Source: Hypomesus transpacificus (taxonomy: Eukaryota; Chordata; Actinopteri; Osmeriformes; Osmeridae). From it: a DNA stretch of 64,000 nt. Shown piece after piece: positions 13,111 to 25,126 of the stretch. The translations under genes were made by a program, and so were the position numbers. Where the stretch lies: contig NC_061073.1 of assembly GCF_021917145.1 (NCBI RefSeq), positions 16,053,840 to 16,117,839 of the forward strand, in the 5' to 3' direction. The notes beneath the pieces were generated by a model. That model was not told where the DNA came from, did not search any database, and saw nothing but the letters and a program-made list of their open reading frames with translations. Within the stretch, counting starts at the first letter, position 1. Every line of letters begins with the position of its first letter.

Positions 13111-16100
13111 ATGTGCAGCTCCCTGAGTCCGAAGCACCCCATTGGCCCAGGCCTGACAGACATGCAGCAGTACAGCCAGTGGCTGGCCAGCCGGCACGAA
13201 GCTAGCCTGTTACCCATGAAGGAGGACCTGGCTCTCTGGCTCACCAGCATGCTCGGTGAGATCCACTACCACCACCTTCTGTTTACTGTAGCTGTCAACA
13301 AGAAATGATCCTAAGAGTAATTTTATACCAGTACTTGTGTCATCCTCAAGACCCCTTAACGGTGTTTCCCCGATGATATTTAATAAGCATTGTCAATAAA
13401 TAATGAACAAAAATATTTGTGTCAAGGTGTCAAAGCCAGTTGTGTTGGATTGCCAATAGACCCGAGTACGGTTACGGTCCTGTTTCTGTGCTTGGTTCAG
13501 GAAGATGTGTGGCTGATTTGCACAGCTAAAATACATCCTGTTCAAATATTTACATTAAACAAAGGAGATGAGCTCTGAGATGAACTATAGCTATTCTCAG
13601 GTATTCCTTATTGTAAGTGGTGTTTAGATAAAAGGATGTTTACTTTTATTCTGCCTTGGCTTCTACCGGGTTTTGTTGTGCTACGTTTGTGTCTCCTCAG
13701 GGGGTTTCATGTATTGATCCGAAGCTCATTACGAACAGCAAATGAGACCAGAGTGGGGAGTGACTCCCACTCCGACATCAAACCTAATTGACTAATGGGT
13801 GTCGTTAACAGCACCTAGTACTATGCACAGGCAGTAATCTCACATGCATGTTGTGTTTTGTCTGTAGCTTGCATTCCATTTCCAAGTTGATTGAAAAAAA
13901 AAATCAAACTGATTTAATTCTAATTTATTGAGTATTCTAACTCTGATCCTCATGCTTATCACTGTCTTCCCTGCTCTTCATCTGCTGGGCATGTCTGTTT
14001 GCGCTGGCAGCCAGCAGTGTTTTGTCAAGAGAGGAGTGTGGGTAGCTTATGAAAATAAAGGCTGTACACACTGTGTATGTAGTCTTGCACAACCAGCAGG
14101 TCTGCAGAAGCTCAGCTACTGGTTTTCCCAAGAACAATATACTGTATATTTCCATAGAGGGATTTGGCATTGGTGTTTTGACGATTTGTCTTTACAAATA
14201 ACATCTGAAAAGGTCACAAATCCTATAGTCTTGTCTTGTAAATAATTGATTGTGGCACACATATGGAAGGGTTAGTCATGACTGGGAGGGAATGTTTGTG
14301 GTTGGTGGAATGCTTACTTTATTGTGGGTACACAGGAAGGTATATAGATATAATGAATGATTACTACTGTATATTGGTAGAGAGAGTTGCTTCATTGCAT
14401 AGATTGTCACATATATGTTGTGATTGGAGGATTGCTTCGACTGTAGCTGAAATGTTGTTAGCTTAACCATAGGTTAGAATGTTATTTGTAAAAATACTAG
14501 TCATGGTTATGTCCCCTGTAGGATTAATAAACATTACCGTGGGGCAGAAAGGGGTATATTTTCCCTCTCTAGTAAAAAGAAGCGGATAGCATGAGAATAA
14601 GGTAGAAGCTTAGAGGGTATTTCCCAAGCTCTCAATCTCTCCTCCTCTGGGCTCAATTACCACATTTGGAACTCATTAAACATCCAACCCCCCACCCCTC
14701 AGCCCCCTTCCTTCTATTAGAAAAAGAAAAGAGATGAGAAAATCACTCTAGTTTCTTTCCACAGACACCCCCCTGCCACCACCTCCTATTTCAGAATGAT
14801 CTAACTGAAAAAGAATGGCCGTCTGGAAGCCAGTCAACTGGAGAGACCACATGTTGATCACTGTTCTATCTCTGCGAGTGTGTGGGATAATGAAGCATTA
14901 CTGTGCAAAATCAGATGGCCCCTGTTCATGTGCCTTAGCTATCTGACTTTGTTAGCCTGCAGGGACTTGTATTCAGCTATCATCCCTGTTCTCCTGGCCA
15001 TGTGCTACAAACAGTTGGCCACCACTTGAAGTCTCTAAAAGCCCTTCATTACTCTTTGAGAATATCTTGAAGTTTCATGATATTTCTATTCAGAAACAGA
15101 TTTTAAAGTTTTAAAGTTTTGTGTAAACTGAGGCAATATTGTATTTCCATTTGCCATATGCAGATGTTGTTTTGGTCGGCATGTGGTTGCAGAGTAGACC
15201 ATTTGACCAACTTTATCTGTAACTTTCAATATTTATCATGTTATTGTCAGTCATTTTACATCAAGCAAACTAAATGTACTGTTTGATACATTGTTACCAA
15301 GTTACTGTAAATTCAAAACCAGGTTTTCGTGTTTTTGTGTGGAAATATGTCTGCTGTTTGACAGGACTAGTCTTTTCACCTCACATGCTCCTTACACAGG
15401 TGTGGAGATCACTGCAGAGGGCTTCATGGATCGTTTGGACAACGGCTTCCTTCTGTGCCAGCTGGCTGAGACACTGCAGGAAAAGTTCAGGAAGAACAAT
15501 GACAACCTACCTGGCCTTGGCAATGGCAAGGTACAACTCCACCGAGACTGAGAGTCAGGCTGAGGCATATTAGCAGGGTGCCAATTACGGAGGGGGTTAG
15601 GGGGTCTGACCCCCCTAATTAAGACTTGGACCCCCCCAAAAGAGGTAAAAACAACAGGTCAGGGGGGTGGGGGGGTCTGACCCCCCCTAATTAAGACTTG
15701 GACCCCCCCAAAAGAGGTAAAAACAACAGGTCGGGGGGGTTGACACTGGAGAAGAAGTTGACCCCCCCTGCTTGTCATTGTATAATTCGCACCCTGCATA
15801 TTAGCATCCCCGTAGCTATTGCTTTATACCGAGTTTTCTTTCGAGTAAGTACAGTTCAAACTCACTTCTCATCACAGTGAATATGTCTCAGCCATCCTCT
15901 TGGATTACAGTCTAGGAATCTTAGGAATGCAACCACCCGTGAGGTTTCTTTATACCTCCTGATTGACAGTCCATCTCCCAGGATTGTTTTGGTCTATATT
16001 TTTGTACAATTACAATGGAATTTTGAACCCTGACAAAACATGACTCACTAGACAGTTAATCTTACTGGTCTCACTCTTTTCTGGCTTGTCAAACAAACCA

Positions 16101-19100
16101 AGGTATCCTCCTTCAAAGATAACCGCTGCAGTCTGTTCTGTTCTCATGAGATGAAATGCTTGGAGATTCTTGCGTACCCTGTATTTACATTGTACTGTTG
16201 ACGTAAACTGTTAGTTACCCTTTTTTTATAAAGCCCCACTCCACTTTTGAAGTGAAACAACTGAACATTTTATTATAGCCTTATTTTAACATTAGGATTT
16301 AACTGATTTATTAACTGCTCGTTATGTATTATACCAGCGTAGAATATTTCTGAAGATTTAATTCGGCTATTTGTCTATCTTTCACATGGTACCATTGCCC
16401 AGGACACGTACGCACACACAACACACACACATGCACACACACACATACACACACTCTAGTTTTATGTTTCCCTTTTCTGTAGTCCCACATTTGAGTAGCC
16501 TGCCATTTGCTTCCTGACAGTAAGACAATGTACCATCTTATGGTTTGGTAAACTGCTGAATATACTGTTTTATAAGGACCCATTCAATGGCATAAATGGT
16601 TATTATTTTAAAATAAAATCCCAGGTGGGTAATTTTTAGAGCCTGATGTATGTTGTAAATTATTGAATATATGTTTGGGCCGTAGTCCAACCACATAAGG
16701 GCCTCCATAATTGATTGCCCTTCTCTGATCTCCAACTAGGCTATTCTATGTGACACTGGTACAGCACCGAACAATACCTACCTTATGTCATTATTGGTTA
16801 TTATACAAAACACATTGGTAAATGTTCCCTATTGGGTATATGCAAAACGCATAGGGAAAGGTTGGTAGCATTACCAATAATTTTTTAGCTCAATACAAAC
16901 TCTTCATGGTAGTGAGGGAGTTAACAGAGGATACCTCAAGACTTAACCCAATAGGGCTAAGTAGTTTACGGCTAACCAAAACAAGTTTAGTAATAAAGAA
17001 TAGCTTTGCTGTGTCTGATGCGTGTAGTTTTACCAAGATGTAGTATTCAGGTCCACCATTGGCTTTTGGACTGACCTCTTGCCTGAAATCTAATTTACTG
17101 ATTGAGATTGGGTCAGCAGTTACTTTGACTGTTTACTTGTTGGGAATTTGGCAAAACCATTCACTAGTGATCCATCCAGTGACTTATATCGCTGCGCTAT
17201 TGTTACCACTATTGTTACCGCTAACTCCATAACTCAGCATGGCTCTATCTTGTTTTTGTTTTTTTGTGATCACGTAACACTGGAGAGGTGTATGAATGTA
17301 TGAATGCAAAATGCACTAATCAGCAGCTGGAAGGGTTGTCCAAGCTGTCTTAAAGACTGGCCTATTAGCTTCATGAGGCATAGCTTCCACATTTACATTT
17401 ATGCATTTAGCAGATGCTTTTATCCAAAAGGACTTAGAAGAGAGAGTTTTACAAAAGTGCATAAGTCACTGATCATAACAATGAGATAGCCCCAAACATT
17501 GCGGGTAGCCAAACATGTAGCATACATTGTGAAGCCAAATAAGTCCCAAAGGGAAGAACTTTAAGAGCATGTAGTTAGACAAGTTACAATTAAACAGCAA
17601 GAACCTCAAAAGTGCAAGTGTACCTGTGGAAAAAGCAAGCTAGTGTAAGTCAAGGGCATAGCTTGTAGTGTAAGTCAAGGGCATGCTGAAATGAACAGTC
17701 TTGAAACAATATACTGTGTAGTCAAACTGTATGTTTTAATGACTGAGGGGTAAAGACCGTTTTTTCACTAACGCTGGGCGTGATTACACTAATCACAATC
17801 CTGAGAAAGTGGAAAGGGAGCAATAGGCTCTTTTGTTGAGCCTTGGTTCTTCAGTAAAAAATTATTGATGTTTGCCTGCAGACTTTAGTGAGCCGCGGAT
17901 GGTGGGTCTCCTGATCCCAGTGTTATTGTAGCAGCACAGATGTGAGGAAATACTTGAGGTCAATGGCCGTGGGACCAGGGGCCTGGTAGAATAGAGGGAT
18001 CTATTGATCTGGGAGACCATGGAGGAGGGAGAGACGAAGTCTTCTCAAAACAGCTCTGAAATGTATAGAAAAGGTTGTAGGAAAGGGGTGTTAAGATATT
18101 TGTTTGGGAGAATAAAAATGGATGTTATCTCCTTCAAAGCTAAAAGAAAGGAAACCTATTTTGTATTACGTTTTTTTTTTTATTATGAACATTGTGCAAT
18201 GAAGCTCTTGTAATGGAATTAAGTGTGAGATATTGAACACGCTGTTCATGACATTTAGTAACTGTGCCTGTTTCCCCAGTTTTCACCATAAATCGTCTAA
18301 CTGAACTCACACAGTGGCTACAGCTATTTATACTTTAAAAGAGCCCATCTCGTCAAAGCAGTTTGAGGCAGCTTTGAAGTCCCATCGTTATTGGAGTTGT
18401 GTCATAAAGAGAGTGGGTCTAAATGATTCCAGAAGAAAGAGTTGATGAATTATTAACTGTTGCTGTTGAAAGCTACGATTGAACCTCTCTTCATAACAGT
18501 AATCCTCCAGCAGAGAGATTTCACTCTGCAAGAGCAACACAGAATGTGTACTCAATGTGAAAGCTGTCTTTCATTTGTGTTCACTCGTGGTTATACAAAT
18601 GTAACATCAATCTCAGATGAATGCATACATAAAGTATACTGTAATAAATGCCGGCCTTTTAGGTTACAGTTGCTTTACCTAAATATAGCCCTAAACTGTA
18701 TTTTTCAGGCTGGTATGTTTCGAAATTAACCAACAAAAAATGTAAGGCTAAACTATAGCCACGTTGTTAACATATACAAGCTAAAAGATATATCAACTCC
18801 TTGCCAGATGTAGTTATTGAGTGACTAATGTACTTCATGATTATATTAGTTACAGTTTTCAAGAAATTACTTCAAGGTGTCTGCTCTTTATTGCTGGTAT
18901 TATTAGTTTCTGTCCATTTAACCCTAACCTCTGAAGGTAGGCTTGACAGGTATATCCAGTGAGAGGCTACGTCTGCCTGTGTGCGACCAGCTAAGAGATG
19001 GGCCTGTGGGGGCAACACCATTGTCGGAGGAATTCAAGATAGTGGAGCAGTAGAACAGATTCCACAGTCAGGAGTGAACTGGAAAGAAAGGAAAACTCCC

Positions 19101-22100
19101 CACAAAAGACAGCATTTTTCCAGCATGACCTCATTGTACCTTTCTCCCTGCTCAGACTCACACATCCTGTATAAAACCACAGCGAGGCGCATGAATCTCC
19201 CAGTACGCCCCGTGCTGGGGTCTACTGCTGTGTGATTTGATCCTAAATCATAGCAAGCCTGGTAAAGAAGCCCAGGGTCTCTTTTGCCGCCATCTACCAT
19301 ATTGATCTGTGAACGGAAAAGGGACTTGATCCTGAGCTGAAACCAGAGCCTGGACAGATGGAAAATACATCAGTGCAGACACAGGGGGATATATTCTGAT
19401 GGAAATGCTGGGGGTTGGGTTCAGTGGCCCCGATTGGTTAACTTGGCTGTCTCATCTCAGAGAAAGGAATTGTCAAAAACAAGTATATTAGCTTCTGCAC
19501 AATGCAACTGCCTACAGGACAGCTCCATATCCATCCTATTAACCTGATTGTTGTTGGTGATGTTACAATAATAATATCAACCCTAATCTCTCCCCATCTC
19601 TACCAGGCTATTCCCTGTCGTAGGATACCATGCAGAGCGACTGCTCCATCTGGGTCTTTCTTCGCTAGAGACAACACAGCGAACTTCCTGGCTTGGTGTC
19701 GTGAAGTTGGCGTTGGAGAAACCTGTTTATTTGAGTCTGAGGGGTTGGGTATGTATTGTTATAGATCTGCCTAAAGTTTGTGGGGGTGAAATTAATTATT
19801 GAGGTCTGGAATATTGCCTATTTGTAATCCTTAATTGCCTCTTTCTTGTCGCTCATATCCTGTTCCTGTTTGAGCCTAATAAAACAGTGGTGTCATTAGG
19901 TAACGAAAAGCTGTCAGGGGTGGAGTTAGCAGAGGATACAGGCCGGAGTACAAACTGTCAGGGGTGGAGTTAGCAGAGGACACAGGCCGGAGTACAAACT
20001 GTCAGGGGTGGAGTTAGCAGAGGATACAGGCCGGAGTACAAACTGTCAGGTTTCACCATCCCTGCCTTGTCCGGCCCACTCCTGTCACAAGGACAGGAGG
20101 AGAGACCCAGACTGCTGTCACAAGGACAGGAGGAGAGACCCAGACTGCTGTCACAAGGACAGGAGGAGAGACCCAGACTGCTGTCACAAGGACAGGAGGA
20201 GAGACCCAGACTGCTGTCACAAGGACAGGAGGAGAGACCCAGACTGCTGTCACAAGGACAGGAGGAGAGACCCAGACTGCTGTCACAAGGACAGGAGGAG
20301 AGACCCAGACTGCTGTCACAAGGACAGGAGGAGAGACCCAGACTGCTGTCACAAGGACAGGAGGAGAGACCCAGACTGCTGTCACAAGGACAGGAGGAGA
20401 GACCCAGACTGCTGTCACAAGGACAGGAGGAGAGACCCAGACTGCTGTCACAAGGACAGGAGGAGAGACCCAGACTGCTGTCTTGGACTGCAGAGGTGGG
20501 AGCAACAAGCACAAAAGCATCTCTTACCAGTCTGAATGGGCTCATTATGCTTGTGGAGAACTAGGCTTTCTTTACTTCACCAACACTGTCCCATGTCTGT
20601 CTCCATCTCCCAGGAGACAGACTCTCCTCCAGCTCAGATACCAACACACCCCTTTCCTACACACATAATACCTGCTCAGACAGCAGCACACTGCGATGAC
20701 TGAGGCAGTTTTTGGTTTACCAGATGACTTTGATACCTCGCATCTTAAACCAACGATTATCGAGAAATATACTAGAAGGGAAGCTTTGGAGGGAAGGGTG
20801 GAGTTGTAGAAAGTAGGCCAGAGCTATGTAAATGTATGCATCAGGGAATTTGCTGCTCTATTTTTACACTGACACACTCAGCGCAGGCTGTGCTGGGCGA
20901 TTTTGAAGTAACGAGCCAATGATCGCAGCCTGAAATGCGTGTGAAAACACTGTCTTAAAATGTTGTTAATTCATTCAGATATACAGACAGGCTCTTTCCC
21001 TTTTTCAGCTGATGTCTGGCTGATATTCATTGCTTCAATGCCAGATTGACCGGTTTGCACCCCTACGTGTGAATAACATAACAGTTCATAGAGAAAGACT
21101 GAAATCTATGAAATGTATATTCTCCTCAATGTACAGGTGAAAAACGTGTGCTTGCACCTGAGGGGCTGTTACTGGATGTGTCAGAAAGAGTGATTCCTTT
21201 GTTCTTTCTCTCTCCCCCTCTCCTCTCTGATGGATTGCACAGCATCAGTTGTCAGGTTTGCAGTCATTAGGTTTATAGCTTCATGGTGTGTGCAGTGTCA
21301 CATGCAGCATGTTCCTCATCCACTCTCTTTGTGTTGTCTGAGATTTTGTGTTCAGTAAAGTGTCAAGTTCTACTAGAGTTTTGCCTACCGGTCTTCATAG
21401 CATTTAGTTAAATCATAGTACCGTATTTTGTCAAGGCTTAAATACCTTCACGTTTTTTTCTCAAGGCCTGTTAAAATCCAAAAGATCCAAATAAAACCAC
21501 GTTTTTTTTTGTTGTTCATTCAAATATGATTGGAATTAGATTTGTCTAATGATATATAAACTGTAATTATTTTATATATTTATAAAGCAATGTAAAGAGT
21601 TATTCATCTTAATTACTTTAAATCAAGATAATTCAGTTCCATCTGTTTGAATGCATGAAGCTGCTATTAGAACACTGAATATACTGTATTTTCTTTTCAC
21701 TTTGTGTTATCACATTCATCACCACTGTGTGTGTCATTAGAAACTAAATGTGACATTAGCATTGTTGCCTGTCATAACCACTGGGTGTGAATAAGCATTT
21801 TGTGGGAATATATATCTGATCAGATCTCGGTCTTTCCCCTGTAGTTCTTCACAAGCAACCACGGGAAGTTTGCCTTTGTCTCCTACAACTGGGAAGGATA
21901 GCTTCTTGGTGAGGTGGAATATTCTTAAAAGTTGACGTGGAAATTACACATTTTCCCTGTCCTTAAACATTTAAAGGCAACTATGCTTCGGACTCTTCTG
22001 AAGTAAACAGAGTGATGACCGTCTTATATTCTTCACCCAGGTACAAAGTGGAACCTCCTGGGCTGATAAAGCTAGAGAAAGAGATTGAGCTGGAGGAGAA

Positions 22101-25080
22101 GGCCCCTCAACCTCCTCCCTCACCTGTCTCCCCCTCCCCGTCTCTCTCCCCCTCCCCGTCTCTCTCCCCCTCCCCGTCCCCATCCCCCTCCCCATCCCCC
22201 TCTTCTACCAAGTGCTCGTCCAACAAGAAGAGTACAGGAAAGCTGCTGGATGAGGCTGTGAGTGAATCAGTCCAAAGCAAGAGTTTTACTTGACCAATCT
22301 AATGATAAGAAAGCGTATCTACTTCCATTCTTCTTTTGAAAACAAGCCTATGTTCTTACATTCTGCGGTCACTGCTAACTGGCTGTCCAGTCAGTCATGA
22401 AGTCTGACAGTATGAAGAAACTGTAGGTGTGTCTATGGCTGTGTATGTGTTGCAGGTAAAACACATTTCTGAAAACCCCCCCTGCAAGTGTCCGAGTAAG
22501 TATTGTGTGGAGAGGCAGTCCCAGGGTCGCTATCGGGTTGGAGAGAAGATGCTGTTCATTCGGGTGGGTGCAGGCTCATATTATCCCATTGGACGATAGC
22601 TATGTTACGCAAGATGTCAGGAAGGAACGCATAGGATGTACTGTAGCTGAACTGCAGTAGTTTCAAAAATGATGTTGAAATACATGGATGCAGATGGGAT
22701 GTACATTTACGCAAAAAGTCATCAAGAAAGTATCTAGTAGCCTCATTAGCTTCATTCATAATTTATTCAATCAGAATTATGTATAAAAGAAAGTATGCTG
22801 TGTTTCAGGAGTACTAAAAAGGTTAAATTACCCTCAGAAATGCAGTTGAGGATTGTCGTGGTTTGAGGTGGACACCTATACCGTCCCCGTAGCAACCCAC
22901 TGGACCCTTTAGTTCAAAGATTTTATGATACAGATTTTGGCTGAACTGCTTTTGCCCACTGCTTATTTATTGACTTCTCAGTTTTGGCTCGATCTTTTAG
23001 TTTTATGAGCTCCCACTAACAATCAGGTTTCTCTTCTCTGCTCCAACTCACATTTTCACTGACGCAGTCACACAGCGTACAGCAGTCTGTTGATATTTGG
23101 TCTACATGTGGGATGAAAGTCATCCTTTGTCTCTGGCAAGACCTCTGTTGTTGGGAGGTTTCATTTACTGGTAATGGTATTCCAGCAATGTCGCTGGTCA
23201 GCACTGCTCACCCATTATAAGGAGATAATTGTCTTTTCCATTGTATGATACAATGGAAAAGACTCCCCATATTCCAATAGAGCTTTATGAAATGTCTGAT
23301 TCTTTTATAATGTTACTGATTTTAAACTGAGTGATTAAGCACTAGGATCCAATACGATATCATGCAGAATAACTAAAGATTTCATTTGTACTCATTTACA
23401 ATTTGTTGGTATATTTTGAAACGCAATCGGATGTGAAATGAAGGGTATTGCAATGGGTATTTGGAAAAGATAAGTGAAAAGACCAGCAGAGATTAGGAAA
23501 CATTTGTTCTCCAGTGATCCTGGTTACTTGGCAACCCAGTAGCAGGATTCACACCTCTCAGAAGGAGGTGATTGTGTGCTGAAGATGTTTGAAGAATACA
23601 CTTTAGGTCCTCTGCTGTTAGCCCACTGTACTTGCACAATGGATGGGTTTGTGTTCTTATGTAGAACTAAGAGCTAGAGAAATGTCATGGCTAGTTCATC
23701 TCATTATATCAAAATAACATCCACCACCTCTAGTCTAGCCCGAAGACATTCTGGATATTCCCTCTGGATAGAGAAATCCATCTGACAATCTAGAAAATGT
23801 TGTATCCAAGGTCCTACACTGTGCCTCAGAAGGATCTATGCTTTCGTTATTAAGCTGTAGGTTTTCTGAGGCATTGTATAAGAGGTAAATATCTACATTC
23901 TTTGACTAAATGGCATTTTTATCATTCACACTGTTCCTGTGAGTTGCTGAGCAACCAAGGACATATGCAGTCTTGTCAGTTGTATTTGCTTTTCAAGAAT
24001 TCTCAGAATGCCTTTCAGAGGAATAGACATTGAGTGTCTACTGTCTAAGTTATTTGTGTGCAAGACACACAATTGCAGGAGGTCAATATGAGCATTCGTC
24101 AGGGCCTCCATCCCTGTATGGTTCAATACAAAATTAAACTCAGAAGCTTCAATTAACATTCCCCCAAAATCTTCTCTACAGCTCATACCAAAATAAAATG
24201 ATGTTGTATGTTGACTAGCAAGAATCTTACATTTAGTCATTTAGCAAACGCTCTTAATCTTCAAGCAATAATGACAGAAGATCAAAATGGAACAGAATGA
24301 CTGATATGATAAAGTGGTATTCATTTAACAGCTGTCACTAACTAACAGTTACTGGTGTACTTGAACTTACATTAACACATGCCACCATATCAGCATGATC
24401 TGACCTCAAATTCAAATCCCAAAAATATACTTAATAGAGAGAGTAAACTCAGGAGGGTTATAAAGGCTACCTGTATGGGGTCATCCATATTTGATGCAGA
24501 GTTGTCCAAGTAGTTAAATCAAGTATGTCCTTCAACATAAAGGCCAGGGTTAGAGAAGGTGAAACCTTTTAATCACAAGCAGTCAGCGATCTACCCGACC
24601 CTTTCAGCTCCCAGAGTAAATGAGAGGCTTGTACCTCCAGTTAGAGGTTAGAGTACCAAAACACGGGCAGCTTGATGCTGCACAGGGAGCCTGGGTCCCC
24701 CAGGCCTCAGAGACTCTCCTGAGCTCAGTAGACGGCTCAGTGAGATGGTTCTGGCTCGTGGTCTCGTAGAGCGTGATTGAAACCCTGTCTCCACCACAAG
24801 CCTATTACGTCCCCGGTCACACAGCCCGGGGGGCTGATACTGCTGATTGGAGCTCCTGCCCTCCCAATGCCCTGTTGATTGATTCTCAGAAATGTTTGAT
24901 GTTATGAAGCTGTCAGGGGAAGTCTCTGTGTTTTACCTTAGGTCTGTTCACTTCCAGCTCTTGTAGCCTTGCCATGGTGTTTTTTTGTTGGTATATTTTG
25001 AAATATTTATTTATCAGTAAAATAGATTGTTTCATCACTTAGTATAACGGTGAGGTAAGAGTTGGTGAGACAGGGATGGT

Positions 25081-25126
<46 letters not shown>

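Larger units (their letters stand above)
15531..19606 (+). other. gas2: gas2 coding intron 2
   Basis: 4.1 kb. Contents recognised: an hAT-type element at 15574-15796, a CA-rich stretch at 16411-16453, and a SINE-type tail plus dispersed repeat at 17391-17640. The rest is AT-rich and unassigned. Confidence 0.7.
19749..21844 (+). other. gas2: gas2 coding intron 3 with two minisatellites
   Basis: The donor is GTATGT at 19749 and the acceptor TTTCCCCTGTAG ends at 21844. It contains the 44-bp repeat (19911-20050) and the 33-bp repeat (20082-20480). The remainder has no recognised feature. Confidence 0.75.

Noticed and set aside
20008..20564. Open frames of 155-191 codons on both strands
   Set aside because: They are read entirely through the 33-bp minisatellite, in several frames at once; there is no start context or conserved motif.
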